Positions 11,822-24,172 of a stretch of 64,000 nucleotides of DNA are shown in pieces. The notes under the pieces were generated by a model. That model was not told the DNA's origin. It saw only the letters and a program-made list of their open reading frames with translations, and searched no databases. The stretch's first letter is position 1. Every line of letters begins with the position of its first letter. Origin of the DNA: Romanomermis culicivorax (lineage: Eukaryota; Nematoda; Enoplea; Mermithida; Mermithidae); NCBI GenBank assembly GCA_963922205.1, contig CAWUHX010000123.1:124001-188000 (forward strand). The letters run 5' to 3'. A program made the position numbers and the translations under genes.

Positions 11822-13936
11822 GGCTATAATTTCTTATTGATCTTCTCTTTTAGCTTCTTGGGAATTGATTACATTTATGGAATTATTTTGTGGATTATTC
11901 GCAGGTGGCGCTGTCACTGGCAGTGGGACATTTGGTGGTGTTTGTGGAACATTGCTTTGTCGATAATAATAGCCCACATTTGGATTTTGTTCCATACTAT
12001 TGTTGTATGGTAGCCATTGATCAAAATTACCGAATCCGGCTCATCCATGATTTACAAAACCACCCCGATGATCAAAATTTCGATTATGCATATTGTTGCT
12101 ATGATTCCACGACCTCCCCTGATCTGTGGACTGAATCAATTCAGGGTGGAGAATAAAACAATTTTCGGACAAGTGGCTATTTGATTTATGGTATGAACAA
12201 TATGGTTGATGATATGGACTTCCCAAAACTCGATCAGGTAAACTATTATATGGTACATTATTAGGATTACTATTGACTCCCCAAGGATTAAGAGCTGGAG
12301 GGCCCTGATTCCTAATCGCATCATTGATCATTTTCATGATATCCTGGTGAGATAAGGGGGCTTGAAAAGCTGGTGGCAGTGCAAAGATAGGTTGAGGCTG
12401 TGGAATTTGCTGCAGTTGATTACCAACATTATCTTGCTGACGAATCTGTAGATTATTAAATCTTCTGTTTTCATAGACTCGATTCAGCTGATCATCTTCG
12501 CCATCTTCTTGGTCCTCGCTGAATTCTTTCCACGCAGTCGTATCGGCTTTCAGCTTATTTACAAATTCAGCCAAAGAGGCAATATTTTTGAATTCGTGTA
12601 GCGGACTCTCCATATGAGTTTGGACATATACTGGAGCTTTGTGAAAATATGTTTCAATAACTATTCGGTTTCTTTCCTTTTCTGTTTTTTCATAATTCAA
12701 TAAATGAACATACGTTTTTATCCGTCGCAAAAAGTCTTTCGTACTTTCCCCTTTTTGCTTTTTCATATCATGTAACTCCCTTCTGACTGCAGGAGTGTCC
12801 ATTTTAGGGGCAACCATTCGGATGACACTGGCCTTTCCTTCTTCGTAGGTACTGTTTTTATCCACATAAGTCCAGGTTTCGAAATCGCAGCAACACCAGA
12901 GTACTTCAATTCTTAAGTCTTCTGTATCTTCAGGCTTGAATGTGCCTTCCAAACATGCGAAAAAATTAAGTATCTCCGCTGCTTCCATTTTGTCTGATAT
13001 TTCCTTATTTTTCATTCGATTTAGAATTATCTTCATTCTTTTTTCCAGATCTTCATGATATCATCCATATTCTTGCCAATTTTGAGGAATACTTCCTGCT
13101 ATAGGTGGTTCTTTTATGGGATTCCATGATGTTGTTGGCCTTTCTTCCTCCATATTTCTCTGTAGGGCATTCTGAGCTTGGGTGAAATGGTTTTTGAACC
13201 AATTTATTTTCCTTTCAAGGCTTCGGTCTAAGTGGTCCTTGACTGACTCAGACCGTATTATACCCATATCTTCTTGATTTACCATTCAATCTTCCGATTT
13301 CTTGTCCATTTTCTTCATGAGCTCTCGCATTTGTTTCTCTACTTCCTCCATGATCTTTTTCGCGTTTTGTTGCTCCTGTTCTCGTAATCTTTCGTCCAAC
13401 AATTTGCATTCCGCTCTTTCTTTCATGAGTTGCTCAAGTATATCCTGTTCTCTCAAAGCTGCCTTTGTTCTTTCTATATTTGTGGCATTCATCGATTTAT
13501 CCATGGTTCTTTGCATTGATTCAAAGATGGCCAGAGTGGCTACATCCTGAATATTTCCTTTCCTTAGCCTTTCAGCTTCATTCCTCGTTTTTGTTTCGAG
13601 GTCTATCTTTGCATCGATTTCTGGTATTGTCGGCGTCAATCATGGATTGTAAGTCGATATCAAATTCGTTTTGGGTGCTATACCAATTTTCTCAAGTGAG
13701 GATGAACCCGAGGACATTTGTGCCCTCTGGTCCACATAATCCTGCATGTCTGCATCCATGGTTTGATTTTGATCGCTATCATCTGGTAAATTCGCCAATT
13801 TCTTCGCCACCTGCTCAATTGTCTGTTCCATATTTGCCATCCATTCGGCATTGTCTTCGGGCGGCAATAAACTTAATTTGGGTCGTCTTCCCGCCTGTTT
13901 CCGGATGGTTAATTTCGGTTTCGATAATTTCTTCAT
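11822..13936 (-). pseudogene. gag: Element A gag, interrupted by in-frame stops
   Basis: Reading from ATG 13936 (MKKLSKPKLTIRKQ) the same frame continues through an acidic N-terminal region and a coiled-coil, Glu/Lys-rich segment (about 13286-13639). A capsid-like region follows (RRELHDMKKQKGESTKDFLRR) and then a zinc motif C-x2-H-x4-H-x4-C (CSYHKSNSHLSENC). Four TGA stops interrupt it, at about 13640, 13286, 13069 and 12041, and a TAA lies near 11832. The frame is otherwise maintained into protease, so the parent element probably had one fused gag-pol frame. The CHHC knuckle variant is shared with element B. Confidence 0.8.
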
Positions 13937-13948
13937 AATTTACCTTCG

Positions 13949-13966
13949 TAGCTGTACAAGTCACCA
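13949..13966 (-). other. Element A primer-binding site
   Basis: Directly after the 5' LTR on the minus strand the sequence reads TGGTGACTTGTACAGC. The TGG start is expected for pairing with a tRNA CCA end; the tRNA is not identified. Confidence 0.6.
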
Positions 13967-13967
13967 A

Positions 13968-14445
13968 TGTTGTATTGGGTGCTCATATGCCCTCAGCTAC
14001 CTAACTGCGGTTCTTGGGAGATCCAATCTGGTATGGCCCCTGATGCTAACCTGGTACTAACCCTGCTCCTACGGTACCTAGCTGAGACTGAAGGTCTGAA
14101 GATATTTATTACGAATAAAACAAGAAGTGCAATGAAATACAAAAGTGAGAGTCAATAGAATACAAGTGTGAAAATGCCAAACATGAAAACACCGCCGCCT
14201 AACTACTCCCTGACTCATGGATCCCTTTCTTCACCCCTGCGCACAGAGCCACAGGGGTTATAGGATATCTAAACACGCGGCCTAAGCACCTTTGCCCTCT
14301 AGGGGACTGAAAACTGAAGCCGAAACTCCTCAAAGAAATATGAGACAGACCTACCTGTCTCCAACAACAACTCACTAGACTTCTTGCTAAAAAGGGTCAT
14401 CCTAAAGCCTCAGGCCGCATTCGGCTCCTAACTGCACCGCCAACA
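13968..14445 (-). repeat. Element A 5' LTR
   Basis: The inner end TGTTG on the plus strand and CAACA at 14441-14445 form short inverted termini, giving about 478 bp. The outer boundary rests only on this inverted terminus, because the other LTR lacks this part. No target duplication was found. Confidence 0.65.
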
Positions 14446-14509
14446 CAACGTGGAAACACAAAAATATGATTATGGTAATTGGCGACGACGCTGGATTTTC
14501 TAAATAATT

Positions 14510-15650
14510 AGATAATAAAATTAAATAAAATATCGTCATTTTTTATACCTTCCCAATCAATTTCGATAGAAGGTACGGAACAATTTTTCTGAGGGTCATA
14601 CAGCTGACCAGCCAAGGATAGAATTCTACAGTACGATTTATACTTTTTTAAGCACATCTTTTGTAAAATATGTATTGCAACAAAGTTCTTGGAATATGGG
14701 CTCTTTTTCATCCAGACGGGCATATGACACTTTTAACCACTCTCGACGAACTTTCCATTCCATTGATATGGGCACCAATCGTAGGATCTTTGAAATTTAT
14801 GGAATGATTGACCTTTAAGTAAAAAAACCCTTGTTTTCCAAACAATCGTAGGCCCCGCCAGTAATCTGAGATAATAGTTGTGCCAGGAAGAATTCATTTT
14901 TGTATCAATGGCAACAGGGCGTCAGCTCCACTGAGAATATAGTTGAACTGAAATTCCTGGAAATTCATTTTTTCCTTTTTTTCTTTCCTTTTGATTTTCT
15001 ATCTTTATTTTTTTGGTATTTTTCATGCCCCTTCTGTTGTCAAAACGATTACGACTTAGCAAAAATGAACATTGAAGAAGAAAATGCCAGCGAAGAAAAA
15101 CCGAACTATGAATGAAAAATAGATACCGATAGTCAACAGCAGTTATTAGAACCCATCCAAAACCACGTTCGTAGGCCCCAAATACCCACTGGCCTTCTAC
15201 ATAGTGGCCATGATGATATTTTGATTTGGCGAACTTTTATTTATCAATTTCAATGATTTTATCTGGTACACATAATTTTTCGGGTATTTCCATAAAAGCA
15301 TCGAGTGAAACTTCTGGACAAAACGAAGCCCAGTCCACAACAGTGTGACTACTACAAATTTCTAGCTGATCGCTGATAATGGTCAATTAAAATTAGAAAC
15401 CCATAAGTTGACAAAACCCAATATTTGCAACATCGATAACTTAGAGCCTTTGAAGAATGTTCATTTTCTGAAGCCTGCATTAGCTCCATCCAGCAAAGGC
15501 CTTTTATTGCTTCATTGAATGTCCTACGCCAACAATCGACTCTTGATGGAAAAACAAAAATAGGACAAGCAAAAATACTGAAAACAAAATTTATGTGCTT
15601 ATCCAAAACATTAATTTTGTAGAATTGATCTATTTAGGAACTTAAATTTC
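14510..15650 (-). pseudogene. Merlin-type (IS1595/ISXO2-like) DDE transposase fossil
   Basis: Reading the minus strand over several frames gives, in order, the hallmarks of this family. These are TFFKGSKLSMLQILGFVNLW near 15440, SHTVVDWASFCPEVSL near 15320, EIDK-stop-KFAKSKYHHGHY then VEGQWVFGAYERG near 15200, ADALLPLIQK, then LPGTTIISDYWRG near 14880, HINGMESS near 14770, and RAHIPRTLLQYIFYKR near 14690. The order and spacing match the family, including the Asp-Asp-Glu/Asn-type catalytic region. Frameshifts and stops (one straight after EIDK) show it is dead. The stretch at about 14910-15110 between blocks looks non-coding and may be an intron or insertion. Terminal repeats were not found. 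Confidence 0.8.
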
Positions 15651-16095
15651 ATTTTTAATGATCAATCTCCAGCTTTGCATACATGATTTTAACCATTTTA
15701 AGTTTTCATATTGTCAGGGTTAGGTTGGGGGACCCTGTTGACTTGGGATAGAAATGTCAGAGGGTCAATTCCTCTGACCTTTGGTCCTCTATTCATTATA
15801 TTTTTATTTTCTAAAGTTTCTTTGTTGTTAAAGAGGGTCCAATTTTTATTAAGTAAACAAACCGATAAAACGGTTTGTGTCACACATTTTTGGCCCTAAA
15901 ACAAGCAAATGGGTAACGCGAAAGTTTTGCATACAACAGGCATGTTGATGTTAGGCACGCCGCCGTGCAGTTTTTCATTATTGAAAAAATTATTATTGGA
16001 AAATTGATCGTTTTTGGTGGGACGTTTTTGCACGCGGTGCAGTGGTGCATTATTGAAACATTATTGCAATTTATATTCCCGCCAGCTCAAAAAAA
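15651..16095. other. Non-coding stretch with short palindromes
   Basis: No gene is seen. At 15755-15775 CAGAGG and CCTCTG flank a short loop, and 15718-15740 carries G/C-rich inverted words. Confidence 0.3.
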
Positions 16096-17150
16096 AGAAA
16101 TTTTTCCCACTTAATACCTATTTTCTATCAACTTTCTATGGGTGAACAAGCAGAAAAGTTCACTAGTGTACATCAGTTAGCCAATGCAGTGGCTAGAGTT
16201 TGCAGAAAACTAAATGCCATGAAAGCAGAGATTGGCACCAATGAACAGCTGATTGTTGTCCATCAGGCTGTTCCAGAAGCTGTGACACTGCAATTATCAA
16301 CATCGCCACCCTGGAAGAAACGTTTCATCTACCCACATAGCCATGATCATCCAATGGATGGCCGACAAGCTGAGTTGCCTACCCCTTCCAGTAGGAGTCA
16401 TCTCAGTGAGGGCTCTCCATCCAAAGAGACAAATGTCCCATTTCAACAACAAATCGACTTGTATAAAGACAAAGAAAGCCCCAAATCAAGAGCAACTCCA
16501 ACCAATGAGAACAACTTCTTTGAAGGACAAAAGTGCTAGACATTCCATAGCCAGGACAGGTATCAAAATCGAAATTGCCAATCTGCTACCTACGATTGAA
16601 ATTGGTTTCCACCAACCCCATCTTATGGTCTCTGGTGGAATAATTCGCGCACTCACAATGCCGAAGATTGTCTCTGGCTCAAACAAGTCAAACTTCATCA
16701 AACTCAAACAAGCAACTTTAAAGATGTATCATCAAAACCCCGATCACCGCATGATGCCCTACAACAGTCAATATCTCAATGCCAACCATCACCACTACAG
16801 CAATGACGTTAGAGCTTCCAATACATGGAGAAACCAAAAAACAGGCAACCCTCTGTTCAAACAGCATATTCACTATAATATACCCGTGCCTCCAACTTCA
16901 ATGCCAGCCTTGCTGGCCCCTTTGACTAATGCAGCCGCTAACAGGGCCAAAGCATCGGATGCTGCCATCATGGCTCAGCCTTCAACAACTGCAACTCTTT
17001 GCAAATTGATCAATGCCAAGATGATGACTAGCCCTGGGAATCATCAGCTGGAATGCTTCCACTCAACCTGCCCATCTGCCATGGGTCATTCAATCAGCTG
17101 TTTGCCAAATCAACAACCCTGCACTATCCAATGCAAAATTCATCCAAAAA
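16096..17150 (+). pseudogene. gag: Element C gag remnant
   Basis: The start aligns with the middle of element B gag: FYQL, then GEQA, then QLANAVARV, AMKAEIGTNEQ. After 16370 the frame changes and stops accumulate. QHIHYN near 16860 matches the same motif near the end of element B gag, so most of the C-terminal half is present. The zinc motif region is unreadable. The fragment begins at about 16096 without an LTR. Confidence 0.75.
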
Positions 17151-17159
17151 TATGCTGCA

Positions 17160-18900
17160 ACAAGTGCCTTCATGATATGCATCAAAATTGGCAATGTCAA
17201 AACGAATGCTTTAATCAACACCGGTGCTCAATGTTCAGTCCTTTCATCCGGCATCATCAAACATGCTGTTGACAAACAAATGCTCTGCTTGCCCGTCTGT
17301 AGAAAAATAAAGGTTGCCAATGGTGCCACTGTCATTGCTCATGATCCCATTATCATCATGATGGGATCCCCATTTGGCAAACATTTGGTCAAATGTGTCA
17401 TTCTCAACAATGTTGCTCAAGATCGATTTATTATCGGCACTGACTTCCTCGCTCATCCTGAAATCAATGCCATTCTCAATGTAGAAGAAAAATTTCTCAA
17501 AATTCAAAACATCAAAATGCCGCTCAAAGTTGTCCCTTCAATCAAACCATGACCATTTCTGTCAACATCCTGCAACAATATTTTGGAAGAAATCCCTCCG
17601 GAGGAATAAGTGAGAATTTTTGATAATTTTCAGAAACTGATAGTAAGTCGAAGAAATCGAAGCTGAAGGATCGGATCGGCCGCTTCAGACTGGTCCCCAC
17701 CACACTATGTCTAGTAGTCTGGAAGTCACAGAGCTGGCTGAACCGAATCTTTTCATTGCAAAAGCATCGCTAACAATCCAACCAAATTGTCAACAGTGGA
17801 TCATTGGTCAGATTTTTCTGGCAACGGATGCTTCCATTCCTGATCTAATTGTACAACCCACCAAAGATGCCAATTCCAACAAAGAATTTCCTATTGAAAC
17901 GTCAATCATCAACATAACCAATGGAAGCTGCCCACTTTTGTTTGTCAACAATTTGCAAAATTGCATCAAACTTCAACCAAACCAAATCATTGCCATGGCC
18001 AAACAAACGTTGGAGTCTGTTGCTGCCCTGATCCAAGATAGCAATATCTGTGTTTCAGTTGCTGCATCCCACCATGATTTGACCAACAATTAACCAGCTG
18101 TGCTAGACAAATCGCTAGCACTTCATACAGACAAACAAAAATTGGAATTCACTTTGAAAAAGATGACCAAAAAAACCCATGTTACTGCCACTCAAAAACC
18201 AAAGGCCCTCGGTATGCTTTGGAAAAACTGTGAAGTCTTTAGCCTCCCCAGGGATAAACCTACATTCACAAATGAATTGACCATCAGCATCCACACCAGC
18301 ACAGCAAAGCCAGTATCCCGCCATTATAACCATGCTGTGATGGAACAAAGACCCATCGTATGCCGCCATATCCAAGAGATGCTCAACAGTGATTTCATCG
18401 AACCATCTCACTCACCCTGGGCTGCGCCACTATTCCTCGTAAAAAAGAAAGATGATTCGTGGTGCCCTGTCGTAGATTACTGCAGTATTAAGGAAGTAAT
18501 GCCCAGCAACAAATTCCCAGTGCTACACATAGACAACTATTTGGATGTAATGGGACAAGCCAAATTCTTCACCATGCTCAACTTAAAAGCTGGGTACTGA
18601 CAGGTACCTCTCGACAATGATTCCTGCAATAAAACACCCTTCATCTGCCAAGAAGGTTTGTTTCGATTCAAAGTTTTGTCATTCCGTTTGAAGAATGCGC
18701 CCACCGAATTCCAACATTTATTGGAAAGAATTCTCTACCCGTATATTTGGGAAATTTGTCTCATTTATATTGATGATATTATCATTTTCTGGAATTCATT
18801 CAAAGAACACTTAGAACATTTGCAAATTATTTTTGAGGCCCTCCATGCAGCCAATCTTACGCTTTAGCCTGAAAAGCGTGAATTCCTGCCACCGCAAGTA
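17160..18900 (+). pseudogene. pol: Element C protease and reverse transcriptase remnant
   Basis: The protease block at 17172-17552 reads [15 protein letters not shown], so the catalytic Asp of D-T-G is changed to Asn. A linker domain follows (17707-18093). Then comes RT with [26 protein letters not shown] followed by TGA in place of Trp, and [10 protein letters not shown] with the YIDD box kept. A further stop lies near 18868. The protein cannot be made intact, and the protease would be inactive. Confidence 0.85.
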
Positions 18901-18999
18901 AAATTTTTGGGACATCTCCTCAACACCTAAGGAATCCGGGCCAACCCCGAGAAAGTCAAAGCCATCGCCAAGTATGATTTCCTGCCAACCAAAAAAGGT

Positions 19000-21060
19000 A
19001 TGCAAAGTTTTTTAGGTTTAGTGCAATAGTGCAAACAATTTATTCCGAAATTGGTGACCCTGTCCAGTCCATTGTACAGACTCCTACAAAAAGATGCCCA
19101 ATACATTGTCACCAAAGAACACAAAGCTTCCAAGAAATCAAGACAGCACTCACATCCTCCCCTTTCCTGGGATACCCAGTGTACAATGGCAAGGTTCAGT
19201 TCATCATCCAAAATGACGCAAGTACAACCACCATCGGCAGGATACTATATCAAGAAAGTGGTGACCACAAATGGGTAATCACATACAACAGCTGTGTTCT
19301 CACAGATGCTGAAACTCGATACAGCACCACAGAAAGAGAAATTCTCGCCATCATTTATGGATTCCAAAGGTACCATCACTACATTTATGGCCAGAGAGTT
19401 ATCATTTGTACAGATCACCAGCCGCTGGAATGGTTAAAAGACAAAAAACACCGCAATTACTGAAAAACACCGCAATTCCCACTATCAATCTCCAAGATTA
19501 CAAACATAAGGTTGAATACCTCAAGGGTAAAGATGATGCTTGTACTGATTTCCTATCCCGAAAGCAGGACCATGAGAAGCAGCCAGTCCTGAGTACCAAA
19601 GAATTGGCCGATGAAATCTTCCACTATAATTTCACGCCACCGGTAGTATATCGGACACCGACCCCATGGTAAATGATATTTCATCAGTTGGAATGTCGCT
19701 GGCTCTCCCAAATACGGCTAATGTAAATGTCATCACCCATGGGATGTTAAAGCAACACACCAATCAAGCTGCCCCAGCTGCACCTCAGTTGCCACCAGCT
19801 GAATTTCGGCCTCCTACAGTTGAAGCTATTTCCATCACCGCGCAGGCCGAAATTCCGACCACCCAGGCTGCCGACCCCGCGATTCCCAAAATTGTCAAAG
19901 CCCTCCAAACTGCTAATGCTGCAAGACAGCTGTCTGTTTTCTTCATGGAAGACAGCATCTTGTACTGCCAAACAAAAGACCAAAGGCAACTTGTTTTGCC
20001 CACTTCGCTTGTCGATCAAACCCTTCACCAATTCCACAGCGCAAAGGACATGAATCACCAAGGTTCAAACTGCACATTGGCAGCCATCAAAAATCATTTT
20101 TGGTGGCCTTGTATGGAAAAAGCCATCCGTAAGTGGATCAAATCATGCAAAATTTGTCAATTGACATCACCGCCAATGCAGCAACTGCCGCCCTTATTAC
20201 CAATACAGCCAACCCACCCCATCCAAATCATCGCTACAGACATTGTCAATATTTCCCCAGTAGGTGAAAAACGACCCTATGTTATAGTTTTTCACCATTA
20301 TTTCATGAAATGGGTCTCTGCACACCTCATTCCTGATCAAAAAGCATCAACAGTTGTCAAATGTTTTGTGAACAATGTTGTCCTAAACCGCCGCAGTCCA
20401 CTCATTCTCCTTTCCAATCAAGGTGGATGTTTTACCTAGAAATTGATGCAAGAAATTTGTGAACTCCTAAAAATCTGAAAAATCAAAATGATCGCCTATG
20501 ACCCCCCATGCAACGGAATGGATGAGCGTTTCAATCAAATGCTTATCGCTCAACTAAAGAAATATACCGCTGATGACCCAGACAATTGGGAGGGCTACCT
20601 ACTGTGTGCTGTCTTTGCCTACAATGCAATGCCGCATACAGCAACACACCATTTGCTGTTCAAATTATTACATGTTTATGAGCCCCGAATTACGTTCCAC
20701 TACAATTGTGCTCGCCCTCTTACACTACCCCTTAACTACAACGCCTACCAGCACATCTTGACCCAAGCCCAGCTCAAAATGTAGGAATCAATCAAACTGA
20801 ACCTCGATAAGGCCACCAACGCCAGCAAGAAATACTATGACCAAAAAGCCCACAAAAGAGAAATTAGCATCAATGATCTCGTCCTTTTCATCAACAATAA
20901 AAAAAGTAACAAAATTCAACCAGATTTTATAGGTCCATTCATCGTCACTGACGTAAGCAATATTGCTAACAATATGGTTACGATTGACACTTTGGATACG
21001 CCTGGCCAACTGCAGCTTGTCACCATTTCCTGATTGAAGCCCTTTATTCCATGCCTGGCC
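19000..21060 (+). pseudogene. pol: Element C RNase H and integrase remnant
   Basis: RNase H pieces are IIQNDASTTTIGRILYQ, TTEREILAIIYGF and CTDHQPLEWL (19200-19440). Integrase pieces are [13 protein letters not shown] with [34 protein letters not shown] and MDERFNQMLIAQL, up to 20784. The C-terminal basic domain (about 20790-21030) is still readable past a TAG at 20782. The second catalytic Asp of integrase (DQGG in element B) is NQGG here. Several stops and frame changes show a dead copy. Confidence 0.85.
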
Positions 21061-22010
21061 AGAGACATATTCATCACTGAAGCTAGTGGATCACAATGCC
21101 AATAAATGGATGCCACCCTGCGACTTTAACTTCCAAGTGCAAATTTTTGGTTGGGATGACCCTCTGGATTTTTTTTCTTCTTTTCCCCTTTATTTTTCTT
21201 TATTCTATCTGATTCTACAATGCTGCATAAATTGTCTGCCAATCCAGACTGCCACAAGGTCGACGCCTACTACAGATGATTTTATTTCAACTATTTTTGC
21301 ATGCATATTTTCGTTTTTCCCTTTCTTTATATACGCATGTTTTCATTTGCCCTGTAACCTTGGGTTCCCACTCTACTCATCCTTGCCATAGCCGCAAACA
21401 GGAAGATCAGGGGTCAGCTACCGCACTTTTCACCCATGGCCTAGCTTGTGCAACTTCTGATGCCATGGTTCGCCACTGCCTCATCTGGTGCCCTACACCT
21501 TCTCGACGCCTTGCTCATGTGGGACATTTGGAAACAGCAAAACCGCACCAGTCTTGATGAAGTTCGTGCCCGATGTTACCGCTGCCCGAGTGAGAATATC
21601 ATTTTTACAATTTAAATCTATTTCAGTCAAAAATTTTCTTTCATTCTCTAATCAAGAAATCCAGATTTCATTCCATTAGCATGTGCGAAGGCCACCCCAT
21701 AGTTCCCTTCTATGGTGTCACACCACTATTCCAATCTTTCAAATGCACTCTATTTTTGGTATAACTTTGGTATCAGGCTTTTCTTGAGCAGGTAGTATTC
21801 TGTTCTAGACTTCTCGCCCCTGAATGAGGAGTCATTTCAAGGTTTAGGGCAGGTGCAGGGAAGCACTGGCGTTAAGGTTGATCCCTGGCTATCTCTCCTG
21901 CACATTAATTCCTCTTGCTGATTTCACCTTCTTCCTCCGACCCTACAGATCAAGGAGGCAAGAAACCGGTCAGAGCCGCCCAAACGCCATCTATTTATTT
22001 TAAAATATTA
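21061..22010. other. Gene-free stretch, possible remains of element C 3' end
   Basis: No protein was recognised. A T/C-rich run lies at 21168-21215. The stretch up to 22010 may include a decayed LTR (see the primer-site-like sequence that follows). Confidence 0.3.
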
Positions 22011-22031
22011 CACTGGTGAACCGTCTGGCTC
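22011..22031 (+). other. LTR-end / primer-binding-site-like remnant
   Basis: TTACACTGGTGAACCGTCTGG closely resembles the junction of element B LTR and primer site (AACACTGGTGACCGTTTGG), with one extra A and one transition. It may mark the end of an old LTR reading on the plus strand. No gag follows. Confidence 0.4.
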
Positions 22032-22906
22032 GCCTGTTGCAACCCTAGAACGTGCCACCCGATTTTTGTCCGTTTTTCGTCCAATTTTCGCATCCCCTGA
22101 ACTTTTGGGCGTCCAGATTTTGAATCAAGAAATATGGTATTTGTGTAAAAGTAGGTCTGCGTAATTAAAAGGTAAATAAATATCTCAACACTGCTTGGGC
22201 TATATAATGAATTTTAGTTGAGAAATTTGCAATTTGAAAATTATGTGGAGTATTGGTGAAAAAGATATTGCATTTTACATGGGCGAAAATAAAAATGAAA
22301 GTTTCACGAAATTCACCCATTTCAGGAAAATTCATTACGAAAAAAAATTGATGTGAGATTTCTCGAAAATACTATAAGAGGTCAAAAAATAAGGCAATTA
22401 CGAAGCACAGATCAGACTAAGAAGCAATAAATAGCACAACCGGAAACTTGACAAAATTGGAAAACATTTACGGGATAGTACAATTGAACACATGTGAAAA
22501 AATTGAACGAGAAATTTTGCGGTTGAAGTTTTTTTATATTATATTATATCCACATCGAATCCTAATATCTGAAGCAGTAAAAACTATATTTTTCAATATT
22601 TTAATATCATGCAAGAGGTCACAATTTTCCTTGGATTCGAATTTTCAGCCAGTCAACCGATTATTTTTATCCCGTTCCAAACAGCCGAGTTTGTGCATTC
22701 CGCTCATGAATAGAAAGTACTAAATGAAGTAGTTAAGTTTCAAAAACTACTTTATTTTTAGAGATAATTTTGATTTCATTGAGTACTATTAGGTCCGCTC
22801 ATGTTTTTAGTTTAAAAATTGCTCGTGCTTTCCAAGCAGCATATACGCATATAGAGATGTAGGGTGGAGTGAACCCTTCTACCTAGGATTTTCTTTTTTT
22901 AGCACA
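22032..22906. other. AT-rich, no gene seen
   Basis: The only sizeable open frame (22448-22723) resembles no known family and looks like chance. Confidence 0.3.
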
Positions 22907-23452
22907 GTGCTAATAAAGTTGGGCCTGAGCTAATGAAAATTAACTAAAAAGTGCTAATAAAGTTGGGCCTGAGCTAATAAAAAACGAAAAACGGTTCAAA
23001 AAGAAGTAATTTTTGTATAAAAATGATAAAAAATGTACTTATGGCGCGAAGCGCTGAGAAAAGTGACGTCTCAGACCATTTTTTGTTCAAAAATCGACAT
23101 TTTCCATGAAAAAGTGACATTTTTCATTATTTTTCCGACTAAAAGTATGGGGGTCTCTAGGGCTACCATATGGCTAGCCATAGGATTGGAAAATCTTGGG
23201 GGGGTCGCCCAATGGCTAGCCATATGATCGGCGATTTCTGGGGGGGTCCATAGCAGTTCCCCCCAATTACATGTATGATTCCAACCACCAAAACGATTCG
23301 GGAACCAACCAACTTTTTGAGCTGAATGGTACCAGATGAACCGACAGGGTTGTCCAGTTATGGTCGTGCTAAGAAAAAGTAACACAAATTAAGGAACTTT
23401 AGCAGCTGTGCTAATGGGACTCCTGCTAAAAAAGAACCCTACTTCTAATCTA
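22880..23452. repeat. Possible nonautonomous element with short inverted ends
   Basis: TTTCTTTTTTTAGCACAG with GCTAATAAAG near 22890-22915 is echoed in inverse at 23400-23440 (CTTTAGCAGCTGTGCTAAT, CTAAAAAAGAA). Inside are a 44-bp tandem duplication at 22907-22994 (GTGCTAATAAAGTTGGGCCT) and two copies of the palindrome ATGGCTAGCCAT near 23165 and 23212. Ends are approximate. Confidence 0.4.
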
Positions 23453-24055
23453 CTTCTAATCTACTAATCTACTACTAAGAACCCTACTATATCAACTCAG
23501 AGCTGAAAACAAGAAACCAATTAAAAATTTGAATCCTATCAATCCGCAAGAACTTCTGCAATTGGCCAGCATCGCACGAAGTTAAATCACGATTAACGAC
23601 CAAAAACTTCTCACATCTGATAAGAGCTCAGGAATTTGAATAGGAAACTTTGCAGCACGTCTATCGCATGTATGATTTCAGAATAAACGGGCTATAATCT
23701 ACGGAATGTTCTGATTCAATCAGTATTCAGCACCCTGACTCCCCGTAACTTACTCATTCAAGTTATCGATCGAATAATCAATCTACTTTATTTATGACGA
23801 TGTCCAAAAATTTATAAAGGGGGCTTAAGAGGCTGCAAACGCAAACTAGTTGATAATTTCCTGACATATTTGAATGAAAATCAGCCAGTAAGCGTATGCG
23901 ACCACATTCGCCATGCCATCACCGCCGAAAATGAAGCTGTGGAAACCACAATACAGCAAAAAGTAATTGAATAAATAAGCTATATAGAAACCACAATAAA
24001 AAATACATAAGTTACATAAGCATGATTATGTTTCACACAAAAACACATTAGCCTC

Positions 24056-24172
24056 ACATGGGAATCGCTCAATTGTCAATTCGTTCACTTGGGAATTCAC
24101 TCAACTGGGAATCGTTCACATGGGAATCGCCCAATTGAGAATCGCTCAGTTGGGAATCGCTCACAATATTCT
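24056..24172. repeat. Minisatellite, about 18-20 bp unit
   Basis: Five to six imperfect units of the type TGGGAATCGCTCA(A/C)(A/T)T are head to tail. No coding meaning is apparent. Confidence 0.7.

Larger units (their letters stand above)
8357..14445 (-). mobile_element. Element A: decayed Ty3/gypsy LTR retrotransposon
   Basis: Direct repeats at 8357-8602 and 13968-14213 mark the two LTRs. Between them, on the minus strand, lie gag, protease, RT, RNase H and the first part of integrase in the gypsy order. The left (3') LTR has lost its U3 part, together with the polypurine tract and the end of integrase, by a deletion at about 8602/8603. The shared LTR stretch differs at about eight positions in 246, mostly at CpG. 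Gag and pol lie in one frame, broken by several stops. Confidence 0.9.
16096..21060 (+). mobile_element. Element C: degraded Ty3/gypsy copy related to element B
   Basis: Protein-level similarity to element B runs in order from mid-gag (IPIFYQLSMGEQAEKF) to the integrase C-terminus (VTIS-stop-LKPFIP). Stops and frame changes occur throughout. CpG dinucleotides are scarce compared with element B. The 5' part of gag is missing and no LTR pair is evident. No ORF3-like sequence follows pol. Confidence 0.85.
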
